Shown: positions 9,114-18,880, numbered from the stretch's first letter. The stretch is DNA of 64,000 nucleotides from CAZEMR01 sp964513465 (GCA_964513465.1 CAZEMR010000001.1:124001-188000); one strand, 5' to 3'. Program-made: numbers and translations. Notes: generated by a model from the letters alone, not told the origin.

Positions 9114-9989
9114 CTATTCCTCATTGATTAATTTTTCGTCTATTTCGATTATATCGCTTCCAATATACTCTGCGGGCCCTTCGAGCACTATCTCTTCGAT
9201 TGCGTTCGGAATCACTCCGCGGATTTCTATCCGGAGCGGCTTGCGGGAGGGTGGCACGACTACGGTTGGCAGCCTGGTTTCGCCGGCATTGGCCGATACC
9301 AGAGCGGTCGAGATTGCGCCTGTGCCGCAAGCGCCTGTTTCCGCTTCTACTCCGCGTTCGAAAGTTCTCAAATATATCTTATTTTTATCAACCGGCAAAT
9401 ATAAATTTACGTTAATTCCGCCGGGTTTGAATTTTTCGAGATGGCGCAATTCAAGGAATAAATCGTCGAGATTTTTGTCATAAAAATTATGCTGACTAAT
9501 TTCGACTAACAAATCCGCGCGGACGACCAAATGCTGCGAGGATACGTCCACAAATCCTGCCCGGATATTTTTTCCGGCTGCCTCTATAAAAATTTCCGGT
9601 TGGAATTGGACTGGCGACGGCAGATGAAGCCGCACTCCGCCATTGGTCATCTCGCTGCGGTAGCGCGATCCGGCCATCATGAATTCAACCGTTCCGCGTC
9701 GCATCCCAAAGAAATGCTCGTCTGCGGCAAACATCACTGCGCAACGGCCGCCATTGCCGCACATCATCTCCGAGCTGCCGTCGGGATTGAAGAATTTTGC
9801 TGAAAAATCAGCATTGGATGCGTAATCAATTACCAGCAGGCCTTCCGTACTGAAATTATTATATTGGTTTTTGCTGCATAAAAAAGGCGCCAGCGCAGAC
9901 CATTGCCGCGAATTCAGAGAAATTGGCCGGTTGTCCGCTACTGTGAAAAGATTGCCGGCGCCGGACATATATTTCACTTCTATTTTCAT
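9114..9989 (-). CDS. dapF: Diaminopimelate epimerase
   Basis: Converts LL- to meso-diaminopimelate for lysine and peptidoglycan. Both catalytic cysteines are seen, in MMCGNGGRCAV and TGACGTGA. I place the start at the ATG whose codon overlaps the suhB stop (ATGA, 9986-9989), giving 291 residues beginning MKIEVKY. An earlier in-frame ATG at 10010 would add seven residues inside suhB. The next gene starts five bases after the stop. Confidence 0.95.
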   Translation of the reverse strand: MKIEVKYMSGAGNLFTVADNRPISLNSRQWSALAPFLCSKNQYNNFSTEGLLVIDYASNADFSAKFFNPDGSSEMMCGNGGRCAVMFAADEHFFGMRRGTVEFMMAGSRYRSEMTNGGVRLHLPSPVQFQPEIFIEAAGKNIRAGFVDVSSQHLVVRADLLVEISQHNFYDKNLDDLFLELRHLEKFKPGGINVNLYLPVDKNKIYLRTFERGVEAETGACGTGAISTALVSANAGETRLPTVVVPPSRKPLRIEIRGVIPNAIEEIVLEGPAEYIGSDIIEIDEKLINEE

Positions 9990-10801
9990 AAATTGCATTT
10001 TTCCCTGCATTTAATCAACAATTCCTGTAGAGTTCCGTGGAGGATTCCGTTTGTAGCCAGTATCGAATTGTCGAAAATATGGAAATCATCGCTGTCGTAT
10101 TGAGTTACCAGGCCTCCGGCCTCGCGGACGATCAGGGTGCCCGCGGCGACGTCCCAGGGCTTCAGGTCGATCTCCCAGAATCCGTCGAATCTACCGGCGG
10201 CTACGTATGCCAGATCGAGGGCTGCGGCTCCGAGCCTGCGGACTGGAATGCCCCGCTGGATTACTTCGACGAATAGATCGATACAATTGCAGGGGTTTTC
10301 GGATGCATTATAGGGGAATCCGGTTACGAGAAAGCTTCTCGAGAAATCATCGTTATCCGATACTTGCAATTTCTTGCCGTTAAGCGTGGCGCCCTGTCCC
10401 CTGCGGGCGACGAACAACTCGCCGCTCAGCGGCTGGTAGATCAGTCCGTTGAGTAATTCACCATTATATTCGGCGGCAATGCTTATGCAAAAAATCGGAA
10501 TTCCGTGTGCGTAATTTACCGTTCCGTCGAGCGGATCGATTACCCATCGCACGGTTTCTTCTGATTCTTTGCCAGAAATGCCGCTTTCCTCGGCAAGAAA
10601 TTTATGGTCGGGGAATTCGCGTTTTATATAGTCGATAATAATTTCTTCGGAGCGGTGGTCGTATTCGGTTACCAGATTATTGCGCCCTTCTTTGCTGCCA
10701 ATTTCGAAAGCAGTACCGAATCCTTTCTTCAATTCGTCTCCGGCGCGTAAAGCGGCGGCAAGGGCAATATCTGCGAATTTTTCAATATCTGTGGTCTTCA
10801 T
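9986..10801 (-). CDS. suhB: Inositol-monophosphatase family protein
   Basis: A 271-residue Mg-dependent, lithium-sensitive phosphatase of the IMPase/SuhB family. The metal site is intact: EEx in FLAEESG, the DPLDGTVNYAHG motif, and WDVAAGTLIVREAGG near the C-terminus. Members hydrolyse inositol-1-phosphate or related sugar phosphates, and some act on 3'-phosphoadenosine phosphates; the exact substrate here is not evident. It is the first gene of a minus-strand unit with dapF and the M20 amidohydrolase. Confidence 0.9.
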   Translation of the reverse strand: MKTTDIEKFADIALAAALRAGDELKKGFGTAFEIGSKEGRNNLVTEYDHRSEEIIIDYIKREFPDHKFLAEESGISGKESEETVRWVIDPLDGTVNYAHGIPIFCISIAAEYNGELLNGLIYQPLSGELFVARRGQGATLNGKKLQVSDNDDFSRSFLVTGFPYNASENPCNCIDLFVEVIQRGIPVRRLGAAALDLAYVAAGRFDGFWEIDLKPWDVAAGTLIVREAGGLVTQYDSDDFHIFDNSILATNGILHGTLQELLIKCREKCNL

Positions 10802-10838
10802 TTAAATAAATATCCGGTAAGTTTATGAACAAATATTA

Positions 10839-10846
10839 CAAAGATA
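10839..10846 (-). promoter_or_regulatory. Possible -7 element for suhB
   Basis: On the minus strand this reads TATCTTTG (TAnnTTTG), 38 bases before suhB. The -33 TTTG is not seen at the right distance, so confidence is low. Confidence 0.3.
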
Positions 10847-10892
10847 AAAAATCGGAGTGGATGTTTAAGACAGAATAACAACAATTTTTTAT

Positions 10893-10900
10893 TATGTTTG
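10893..10900 (+). promoter_or_regulatory. Possible -7 element for the Wza/Wzz pair
   Basis: TATGTTTG matches TAnnTTTG, 51 bases before the Wza-like gene, in the divergent gap with suhB. A TTTG at -33 is missing. Confidence 0.3.
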
Positions 10901-10951
10901 TAGTCTTAAACACGAAATCAAATGTGGAATTATTTTTAAAATCCTATATTA

Positions 10952-12601
10952 ATGCTAAAAACCCCCACTTTGAAAACCGCGGCACTTCAATTAATATTGA
11001 TGGCTGTTTTGCTTGTAATTGTCTCTGGCAGTGCTTTTTCTCAATTGGATTATTACCACATGAGTAACAGCCAGGATACTCTTGCCTACGAAACTGCCAA
11101 GCGTAATACCAAAGAAGCAACCGGCCTGCTCGAAAAAGAAATCGACCCGGAAAAATATATATTGGGACCCCGCGACGAAATCGCTATCTCTATTATGACC
11201 GCTAAACCTGTCGAAATCACCGAAGTGATCTCGCCCGAAGGTAAATTAATTATCAAAGGTGTGGGAATTGTCGACCTGAAAAACAAATCCCTCAAAGAAG
11301 CATACGAAATTATTCGCGAAAAAATCCGCAGAGTATATAAAACCGAAGAAATATTTATTGCGCTCAATGATTTGCGCATGTTCAAAGTATCAATAAGCGG
11401 TGCGCTATCGAGGCCTATGATTCTGCCTGCCACCGCAGTGGACAGGGTTTCCGAAGTGATCGACCGCGCGGGCGGGATGTCGCCGGATGCCTCGCTTCGA
11501 AACATCAGGCTTAAAAGGCCGGCATCAGGCAGAAATTATTACGTCGATCTATTGAGGTATTATTTGCTTGGCGAGACGGAAGCCAATCCTTTTGTACTCG
11601 GCGGCGATCATATAGTAATTCCGCCGTCCAGCGATAAAAAACTTGTTGCGATATACGGCGAGGTTTATTCCCCGTCGCCTTATGAGTTTATCGAGGGGGA
11701 TTCGCTTTCAACAATAGTCAGGTTCAGTCAGGGATTCCTGCCATCGGCATTTCTCGATTCGGTCGAGGTGGTCCGGACAATCGAGAACAACACCGATCTG
11801 GATCATCAGTATCTTGATCTGAGCGACTGGCCCGAAATGATCAAAAATGGCAAGATCAATCTGCCCAACGACATGCCGCTTACCAATGGCGACCGGGTAT
11901 TTGTCCGCAAGCAAAAGAACTGGACAAAGACGAGATATGCCGTTATCAAAGGCGAAGTAGTATATCCCGGCAAATATGCAATAGACGAAAAAAACATCCA
12001 CGTGCGCGACCTGATTAATAAAGCCGGCGGATTCACTCCTGAAGCATCGCTCGAAGCATCCGAATTTGTACGGCAGGCCGAATTCGAAAGAAAAGACAAG
12101 GAAATGGAAAGACTATCCAATATGTCATATTCCGAAATGTCTGAAAGCGAAAGGAAATATTACCAGGCCCGGGTACGAGAAAAACGCGGTGCAATGGCAA
12201 TCAATTTCCGGGCAATTATGACCGATCCGAATTCCGAGGATAATATTCTTTTGATCAATCAGGATTCGATCGTTGTGCCCAAAAAGAAAGATTATGTCAA
12301 CGTCCAGGGGCGGGTCAATAATCCCGGCAATATCAAATATGTCGAAGGATTTACTTATCTTGATTATATAAATTCCGCGGGTGGATTCGGCTATCGTGCC
12401 GACGAAGGCGAAACGCTTGTGGCAAAATCCAAAGGCGAGCTGTTTTTGGCCGAAGACCACAATTATACGATCGAACCCGGCGATGTAATACTGGTGCCGC
12501 CCGTCAGCGAGCGGGACGTCTGGACCGGAATAACCCAGGCGCTGACTGTAACCTCGCAGGTGGTAGCGCTTGCGGGTGTGTTTCTGGCGATTTTCCGATA
12601 A
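10952..12601 (+). CDS. Polysaccharide export protein (Wza-like, SLBB domains)
   Basis: A 549-residue outer-membrane polysaccharide export protein. An N-terminal signal peptide (about 1-30, ending near SAFSQ) leads to a Poly_export domain (about 58-150, PRDEIAISIM) and then repeated SLBB domains (about 150-230, 335-375, 455-510; each with a GAL/GEV...INKAGG-like pattern). A hydrophobic helix at the extreme C-terminus (about 525-548) resembles the Wza membrane helix. No lipobox cysteine is seen. It stands directly before a Wzz-type gene, and no glycosyltransferase or flippase lies nearby. Confidence 0.88.
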   Translation: MLKTPTLKTAALQLILMAVLLVIVSGSAFSQLDYYHMSNSQDTLAYETAKRNTKEATGLLEKEIDPEKYILGPRDEIAISIMTAKPVEITEVISPEGKLIIKGVGIVDLKNKSLKEAYEIIREKIRRVYKTEEIFIALNDLRMFKVSISGALSRPMILPATAVDRVSEVIDRAGGMSPDASLRNIRLKRPASGRNYYVDLLRYYLLGETEANPFVLGGDHIVIPPSSDKKLVAIYGEVYSPSPYEFIEGDSLSTIVRFSQGFLPSAFLDSVEVVRTIENNTDLDHQYLDLSDWPEMIKNGKINLPNDMPLTNGDRVFVRKQKNWTKTRYAVIKGEVVYPGKYAIDEKNIHVRDLINKAGGFTPEASLEASEFVRQAEFERKDKEMERLSNMSYSEMSESERKYYQARVREKRGAMAINFRAIMTDPNSEDNILLINQDSIVVPKKKDYVNVQGRVNNPGNIKYVEGFTYLDYINSAGGFGYRADEGETLVAKSKGELFLAEDHNYTIEPGDVILVPPVSERDVWTGITQALTVTSQVVALAGVFLAIFR

Positions 12602-12633
12602 CGTAACTGATCTTAAAATTATATATATATAAG

Positions 12634-13815
12634 ATGCAAGAGCGCAAAGAATTTTCATTCAAAACGATATTAGATTTGCTCAGACTTCATAAAATGAGTC
12701 TGATTGCTTTCGTAGGCATTTTTATGGCGCTGCTGATGGCTTATTCGCTGATAATGCCACAGACCTATAGCTCCACAGCCACAATGCTTCCGCCCAGCGA
12801 ATCTGGCGGCGGAGGCGGCCTTTCCGGATTTCTCAGCAGTATGGCCGGCGGCGGGATTACACTCGGCGACTTCGGCAAATCCGGCGAAGTAAAGATATAT
12901 GCCGATATAATTAAAAGTCGCTCGGTGGCGGAATATATCGACAGCGAACTCGGCCTTCGCAAATTATTCGACGCCGAAGATATTAACGAGGCCCAGTTCC
13001 TCGAGCTTATTCGCGGAATGATAAGCGTAGACATCGAAAACAGCGGCATGGTGCTCATCAGCGCCAGCCATACCACGCCATATTTCGCAACCGATAAGGA
13101 AATCAAGCAGGCCAAGGAGCTTTCAGCGAATATTGCAAATCATGCGATAAAAGGGCTTGACGAAGTGCTCCGCAATAAAAATGTATCCACCGCCCGCAAA
13201 ACCCGCGAATATATTCAGAGAGAGCTTGCGAAATACGAAACGCAACTCGACTCGGTCGAAAACGAAATGCAGGAATTTCAGCAAAACAACAAAGTGCTGG
13301 CAATCGATGAACAAACCTCGGCTATTGTATCGCAGGCAATCAAAATCGGCAACGAGCTTGCGATCGCCCGAATTGACTACAACCTTGCCCGCCAGGAATT
13401 CGAACCCGGCTCAACAAAGTTGCAGTCGCTTCGCAAAAAAATGGAATACCTCGAAGAGCAATACAATCAAATACAATCCGGAGGCATATCCAGCGATGAG
13501 TTCTCAATACCCCTCGGCGAATTGCCAGCAATCGCTCGCAGATATGCCGATCTGATGCGCGAACGCGAAATACTCGAGCAGGTGATATTATACCTCGAAA
13601 CTCAGCGGCACCAGGAAGGTATCCAGGAGGAGAAGGACGTACCGGTAGTCGAGGTGCTCGACGAAGCCGTACCCAACGATACCCGCGATGCACCCCGGCG
13701 TAAAAATATGGCAATAATCGGATTTCTTCTCAGCTCTCTGCTTGCTATTACTGCTGTGATCGGATATGCTTTCTGGCGCGGACGCATCTATTTTGCCAAA
13801 GCCAACAGTGAGTAG
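12634..13815 (+). CDS. Chain-length determinant (Wzz/GumC-like) protein
   Basis: A 393-residue polysaccharide co-polymerase. Transmembrane helices at about 22-40 and 367-387 enclose a periplasmic part with a Gly/Ser-rich loop (SGGGGGLSGFLSS, about 51-63) and a long coiled coil (about 180-290). The proline-containing segment before TM2 (VLDEAVPNDTRDAPRR) is typical of the family. There is no C-terminal tyrosine kinase domain. It probably controls chain length together with the Wza-like protein 32 bases upstream. Confidence 0.87.
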   Translation: MQERKEFSFKTILDLLRLHKMSLIAFVGIFMALLMAYSLIMPQTYSSTATMLPPSESGGGGGLSGFLSSMAGGGITLGDFGKSGEVKIYADIIKSRSVAEYIDSELGLRKLFDAEDINEAQFLELIRGMISVDIENSGMVLISASHTTPYFATDKEIKQAKELSANIANHAIKGLDEVLRNKNVSTARKTREYIQRELAKYETQLDSVENEMQEFQQNNKVLAIDEQTSAIVSQAIKIGNELAIARIDYNLARQEFEPGSTKLQSLRKKMEYLEEQYNQIQSGGISSDEFSIPLGELPAIARRYADLMREREILEQVILYLETQRHQEGIQEEKDVPVVEVLDEAVPNDTRDAPRRKNMAIIGFLLSSLLAITAVIGYAFWRGRIYFAKANSE

Positions 13816-14069
13816 TAACTGAAATATTGAGACTGAGATTCGGTATGTTCCCGCTTTAAGATTTACCTTTACTGCTTCGGACACACGGCTTTATGTTTTA
13901 AGTTCTGTGCTTCTGGCAGACGATAAGCGAAAGAATATGCTCGGACACATGGCGTCGGGATTGTGGATTGGCACTGCGGCGATAGGATATGTTTTTGCAA
14001 TATGGAAAGTGATGATTGTCTATACAATTGCCTGAGTGATTTTCCGGTCCATAAATAGGCATAGCCAAT
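13816..14069. other. Gap between convergent wzz-like gene and recN
   Basis: No tRNA or clear terminator is visible. On the plus strand an ATG at 13937 opens a 32-codon frame to 14035 whose product looks like one membrane helix (MLGHMASGLWIG...). The same frame is open back to a TGA about 110 bases earlier, without a good start. It could be a decayed gene end or chance. Confidence 0.35.
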
Positions 14070-15797
14070 TCAGCCGATTTCACTGGCTTTGCTAATCAGC
14101 TCGCTTGCGCTTTTGAGCGCTGCCTCGGATACATTTTCCCCTGCAATCAACCTTGCAATTTCGCTAGTTTTTTCATTTGCGTTTAGTTTAATTGCGCGGG
14201 CAATAGTTCTGCCATTTGATTCCTGTTTGATTACATTGAAATTGAGGTCGCCCATTGCGGCAATTTGTGGCAAATGCGTAATAGCGATTATTTGTGTATT
14301 CAGCGAAAGTTTTTTAATAGCAACACCTGTTTTCTGCGCAATCCGGCCGCTGATTCCGGTGTCGATTTCGTCGAATACCATAAGCGCCAGATTGTCCTTA
14401 CCCGCTGTAATCGATTTAATCGCAAGCATTATCCTCGATATTTCGCCGCCTGATGCCACGCTGCGCAAGGGGAGAGGGGATTCGCCAAGATTGGTCGAAA
14501 TCATAAATTCCACCCGGTCGATGCCTCCCGAGCCGGCTTCGAACAGTTTCCCATCGATTTCCGCAAGAGGATGGATATTCGGGTCGTTCCCTCTGAATTC
14601 CTTTTGAGAAACTTCGACTCGGAACTTTGAGTCAGGCATCCCGAGTTCAGCGAGAATTAATTCGATTTTTTGCGAAATTTCTTTCGAAATATGATTTCTT
14701 GCCTTGCTCAGCTCACTGGCCGATTTGCCCAACTCTGATTGTTTGCTGAGAATTGATTTCTCTGATTTTTCGATTTCCGAATCATAATTTTCTATCAGAT
14801 TGAGTTCATCTTCGATTTGCGAACGGGTTTGAATAATCTCGTCGATAGCACCGAATTTTTTCTTCAGGCCCTTCAGCTCGAGCAGCCGCGATCGGATTTT
14901 CTCAATGCGCTCGGGGTTGAATTCGATCGAAGAATTATAATCTTTTATAAATTTTGAAATTTCATTGACGGCAATTGTCGATGAATTAAGCTCATCGGTA
15001 TATTCGGAAAATGCCGAATCGATCGAGGCGAGATTTTCAAGGTTTTCTACCGCAGAGCTGAGCCGGTCGTGTATAGAGCGCTCGCCGACGAATAATTCGG
15101 AGTATATATCACTGGTGAGCGAAAATAATTTCTCCGAATTCTCCCGGATTTTTAATTCCTGCTCAAGTTCAGCGTCCTCGCAGGGTTGGGGATCAACTGC
15201 GTTGATTTCGCGGAGTTTGAATCGCAGCAGGTCTTCTTTTTCGCGAAGGGACCTTTCGCGCCGGGATAAATCCTTGTAACTATTGATTAAATCTGATAGT
15301 TCCCGATAATGCTTGTTATAGATATTCAAAAGATCGTCGTAATAGCCAATGCTGTCAAGTATTTCGATGTGGCTTTCCTGATGGAGTAATGATTGATGCT
15401 GGTGCTGTCCATGAAAATCGACCAGCATTTCGCCTATACTTTTAACCATGCCCGCCGGCGCAGGTGAATCGTTCACAAATGCGCGGGAATTGCCTTTCGA
15501 GGATATTTCGCGGCGAAGTATAAGCTCGCTGCCGAATGAATCATATCCCTCGGATTTAATGTATTTATTGATTTCGCCATTCGGATCGAGTGCAAAAATT
15601 GCCTCGATCACTGCTTTACTCTCGCCCTGGCGCACGGAATCGGTCGAGGCGCGCTCGCCTAGAGCCATCATCAGCGCATCGACCATAATTGATTTGCCTG
15701 CGCCGGTTTCGCCGGTGATTATGTTCAGCCCCGACGCGAATTCGACTTCTTCGCGGTCGATTATGGCAAAATTCCTTATCAGCAGTGATTTAAGCAT
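14070..15797 (-). CDS. recN: DNA repair protein RecN
   Basis: An SMC-like ATPase of 575 residues for double-strand break repair. The N-terminal half has the Walker A motif ITGETGAGKSIM (about 27-38), a long coiled-coil hairpin follows (about 160-370), and the C-terminal half has the ABC signature (SVASGGEISRIM) and Walker B (MVFDEIDTGISG). It follows ftsK on the same strand after 134 bases holding a terminator, so it probably has its own promoter. Confidence 0.95.
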   Translation of the reverse strand: MLKSLLIRNFAIIDREEVEFASGLNIITGETGAGKSIMVDALMMALGERASTDSVRQGESKAVIEAIFALDPNGEINKYIKSEGYDSFGSELILRREISSKGNSRAFVNDSPAPAGMVKSIGEMLVDFHGQHQHQSLLHQESHIEILDSIGYYDDLLNIYNKHYRELSDLINSYKDLSRRERSLREKEDLLRFKLREINAVDPQPCEDAELEQELKIRENSEKLFSLTSDIYSELFVGERSIHDRLSSAVENLENLASIDSAFSEYTDELNSSTIAVNEISKFIKDYNSSIEFNPERIEKIRSRLLELKGLKKKFGAIDEIIQTRSQIEDELNLIENYDSEIEKSEKSILSKQSELGKSASELSKARNHISKEISQKIELILAELGMPDSKFRVEVSQKEFRGNDPNIHPLAEIDGKLFEAGSGGIDRVEFMISTNLGESPLPLRSVASGGEISRIMLAIKSITAGKDNLALMVFDEIDTGISGRIAQKTGVAIKKLSLNTQIIAITHLPQIAAMGDLNFNVIKQESNGRTIARAIKLNANEKTSEIARLIAGENVSEAALKSASELISKASEIG

Positions 15798-15837
15798 ATC
15801 TTTGATTTATTTCGGGAATTATTTCAATTTCAAAATA

Positions 15838-15845
15838 CAAATATA
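15838..15845 (-). promoter_or_regulatory. Possible -7 element for recN
   Basis: Minus strand TATATTTG (TAnnTTTG), 41 bases before recN and downstream of the ftsK terminator. No -33 TTTG is found at the usual distance. Confidence 0.35.
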
Positions 15846-15877
15846 ATTATAATACTAACGAAAAAGTCCGAACAAAA

Positions 15878-15912
15878 TTAAAAAAGCGGATCCGCCGCGT
15901 GGCAAATCCGCT
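15878..15912 (-). terminator. Intrinsic terminator of ftsK
   Basis: Minus strand: AGCGGAT and ATCCGCT (15906-15912 and 15885-15891) form a GC-rich 7-bp stem, followed by TTTTT and AT-rich DNA. It lies 20 bases after the ftsK stop. Confidence 0.7.
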
Positions 15913-15931
15913 CGATTTATTTTAACTTATT

Positions 15932-18802
15932 TTACAAAACCGCTTCCAGCTCGGATTCGCTTTCCATTAGTACCTGGCGGGATTTGCTGCCCTCGTTGGG
16001 GCCGACGATACCTGCGGCCTCCAACTCGTCCACAATTCGGCCTGCGCGGGCATAGCCCACCTTTAGCCGGCGCTGCACGAGCGATACAGACCCCTGCTGG
16101 TGGCGGATTATCAGTCGCGCGGCCTCCTCGAACAAAGGGTCGCGGTCTCCGGCGTCAATTCCGCCGGCGCCGGATTCGTTTTCCTTCAGGCTGGGCAATA
16201 TGTATGGCGAGGAATATCCATCCTGATCGCCGATATATTCGCAGATACCTTCGACCTCGTCGGTGGTAATGAACGCGTTCTGCAATCGGCTCGGCTTTGG
16301 CTGGCCCGACGGCAGAAATAGCATATCGCCATTGCCGAGTAATTGCTCGGCGCCTGAAGCATCCAGAATCGTCCGCGAGTCCACCTTCGAAGCGACGAGA
16401 TACGCCGCTCGTGCCGGGAAGTTGGCCTTGATAATTCCGGTGATTACATCGACCGAGGGCCGCTGAGTGGCGATTATACAGTGGATTCCCACAGCGCGCG
16501 CCATCTGCGCCAGCCGGATAATCGGCTCTTCGACCTCTTTGGACGCCGTCAGCATCAGGTCGGCAAGCTCGTCGATGATGACGACGATATAGGGCATGGG
16601 CATTGGCTTGATATCGCCGGTCTGGCGGATTTTTCCGTCGCGGACTTTCCGGTTGTAGTCTGTGATATTCCGCTGGCCTGCGTCGGCGAGTATATCATAT
16701 CGCTTCTCCATTTCGAGCACGACGGATTTAAGCAGAATTACGGCATCCTTTGGCGAAGTGACGATCGAGTCGTCGATATCCGGCGAAACTGCCAGGAAGT
16801 GGTTGCTCAGATGCGAATATTGCTGGAGCTCGACCTTCTTGGGATCGATTATCGCAAATTTCAGATTGCGCGGGTGCATTTTATACAATAGCGAAATAAT
16901 GATCGTATTGATACCAACGCTCTTTCCGGCGCCGGTCGATCCCGCGATCAGCAGATGCGGCATTTTCGCGAGGTCGGCTATGAATACCTCGCCGGAGATT
17001 GTCTTACCCAAAGCCAGCGGCAATTTGTGCTTCGAATCAAAAAACATATTCGATTTGACGACGCTGGAGAATCGCACAAGCGAGGGATTCTGGTTGGGTA
17101 TCTCGATGCCGACTGTGCCCTTGCCAGGGATCGGCGCGATTATTCGTATTCCGCGCGCCTTCAGGGCCATCGCCAGATCGTCGGCCAGGCTTTCGATCTT
17201 GCTTATCTTGATGCCCGGCGCGGGGACGAATTCGTACTGGGTGACCACCGGCCCGGGCGTTACGCTCAGATTTTCGATAAATATCTTGAATGTCTCGAGC
17301 TTTTCCTGTAAAATGCGCGCATTAAGTTCGAGCTCTTCGTCGTTGACCTCCATTTTTCCGTCATCGTCTCGCAACAGATCTATCGTGGGATATTTATAAT
17401 CGATCTTTTCCTTATGAATAGCCGTGCTAAGTGGATACTCTGGCACGGTGTCCTCTTTGGGCTTATCCTTTTCCATCACAGTGACTGTCAGTGGATTCTT
17501 CGCAGGTTCCGGTTTTTGGACAGGCTGTGGTTCGGGTTCGGCTGCAGGAGCTGGCTTTGCTGGTTCAGGAACGGCATCCTCGGCGGGGGGATCCTGGGTT
17601 ATTTCAGATTTATCAGGAGTTGCAATGCTTTCGGGTTTTGCTGTTTCATTTTTTACGGGTTCCGGAGTAATTTCTTCGGTTTTATTTATGTTCTCATTAA
17701 ATTCATCTTTTTTAATGTCATCTTCGGGCATATCGAATACTTCTGTGCGGGCTGCCTGAGGTGGAGCCTTTTGTTCAGATCGTATTGGATTATCATTTTG
17801 TGATGGGGGAGTATACACGTGGCGGTTGATTATTGGCTGTCCGAATCCGGGGGACTGGCCGGGCTTGCTTCGAATTATTTTCACGAAATCATCTTTTGTT
17901 TCATTACGGACAATTTCATTGGTCTGAACTTCGGGTTCGGACTGCGTTTGCTCTTTCGGTTCGCTTTCGGGAGTTTCGTTGTTGATTTCCTTTTTTTCGA
18001 TAATCTCAGGCACTTCGTCGGGGATATCTTCGGAAGTTTTTTCTTTGAATAATCCGGATTTGAGGGATATATAAATTGCATTCAATTTATTTCTCAGGCG
18101 GATTTTCATTTCTTTGTAATAAGGCCTGAGACGGAAAACGGCGTTGTCGACATTAATTTCGGTGCCAAGTATCACGGTGACTAATATACCCGCGGCAAAC
18201 AGGATAACAGCTCCGATTTCGTTGACCGCTCCGGAGAGAATATTGGCCATAAACCGGCCCACCGCGCCGCTGAATTCCTTGGGAATATCGAACATCCAGG
18301 ATACTCGCTGCAAGGTGCCTATAAACGCCGCCACCAGTGTAGAAATAATCAAATATACATTTGTGCGGCGGAGTAATAGGTCGGGAATTCGTCTGCGAAC
18401 AAAAAGCTCCTTTGCCCAGACAAACAGGAAGAATGGAAGTCCGAATATCAAAATCCCGATAGTCGAATTATAAAAGAAATTGGCAATTACCGCGCCGAAA
18501 AGGCCCAGCCAGTTATGCGTTGTGTCCACTTTAGCGCGGATAGCCTCATCCCCTGTGAATATACCGATGAATTCCGAAAAGCTGAGATGGGTATTTAATT
18601 CATCTTTCGGAGTATAGGAAACCAACGCTAACAATAATAAAAAAGAAAATATTGCAAGCAATACGGCTGTAATCTTGATTTGTTTGTCTTTGCGCGAAAT
18701 AGCGTCTGGTTTGGACCTGGCGCCGGATTTTGCGGATTTATTCGAAGCGGGCTTATCCGGTTTATCGCGTCGGATATTGACCTCGCCGGACGGAGTGTGC
18801 AT
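15932..18802 (-). CDS. ftsK: DNA translocase FtsK/SpoIIIE
   Basis: A 956-residue septal DNA pump for chromosome segregation. Four to five N-terminal membrane helices (about 35-220) anchor it; a Pro/Glu/Lys-rich linker (about 235-465) follows; then the RecA-like motor with Walker A GSTGAGKSVGI (about 620) and Walker B VVIIDELADLM (about 737). The C-terminal gamma winged helix (about 895-950, SVSLVQRRLKVGYARAG) reads KOPS sites. I start it at the ATG at 18802, which has GAGGGGG before it; an earlier in-frame ATG at 18838 lacks such a site. Confidence 0.95.
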   Translation of the reverse strand: MHTPSGEVNIRRDKPDKPASNKSAKSGARSKPDAISRKDKQIKITAVLLAIFSFLLLLALVSYTPKDELNTHLSFSEFIGIFTGDEAIRAKVDTTHNWLGLFGAVIANFFYNSTIGILIFGLPFFLFVWAKELFVRRRIPDLLLRRTNVYLIISTLVAAFIGTLQRVSWMFDIPKEFSGAVGRFMANILSGAVNEIGAVILFAAGILVTVILGTEINVDNAVFRLRPYYKEMKIRLRNKLNAIYISLKSGLFKEKTSEDIPDEVPEIIEKKEINNETPESEPKEQTQSEPEVQTNEIVRNETKDDFVKIIRSKPGQSPGFGQPIINRHVYTPPSQNDNPIRSEQKAPPQAARTEVFDMPEDDIKKDEFNENINKTEEITPEPVKNETAKPESIATPDKSEITQDPPAEDAVPEPAKPAPAAEPEPQPVQKPEPAKNPLTVTVMEKDKPKEDTVPEYPLSTAIHKEKIDYKYPTIDLLRDDDGKMEVNDEELELNARILQEKLETFKIFIENLSVTPGPVVTQYEFVPAPGIKISKIESLADDLAMALKARGIRIIAPIPGKGTVGIEIPNQNPSLVRFSSVVKSNMFFDSKHKLPLALGKTISGEVFIADLAKMPHLLIAGSTGAGKSVGINTIIISLLYKMHPRNLKFAIIDPKKVELQQYSHLSNHFLAVSPDIDDSIVTSPKDAVILLKSVVLEMEKRYDILADAGQRNITDYNRKVRDGKIRQTGDIKPMPMPYIVVIIDELADLMLTASKEVEEPIIRLAQMARAVGIHCIIATQRPSVDVITGIIKANFPARAAYLVASKVDSRTILDASGAEQLLGNGDMLFLPSGQPKPSRLQNAFITTDEVEGICEYIGDQDGYSSPYILPSLKENESGAGGIDAGDRDPLFEEAARLIIRHQQGSVSLVQRRLKVGYARAGRIVDELEAAGIVGPNEGSKSRQVLMESESELEAVL

Positions 18803-18846
18803 GATTTCCCCCTCTTTATGCTGAATATATATAAGCAAATTTCATA

Positions 18847-18875
18847 GGCCGGCAGTTTTCCCCCATAGACCGGCC
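18847..18875. other. GC-rich hairpin between comB and ftsK
   Basis: GGCCGG (18847-18852) and CCGGCC (18870-18875) flank a 17-base loop in otherwise AT-rich DNA. There is no T-run on the minus strand, so it is not a classical terminator. It may be a leader structure of ftsK. Confidence 0.35.
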
Positions 18876-18880
18876 ACAGA

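Noticed and set aside
16662..17399. Open frame of 245 codons opposite ftsK
   Set aside because: Antisense shadow of the conserved FtsK motor domain; low-complexity Ser/Ile composition, no ribosome site.
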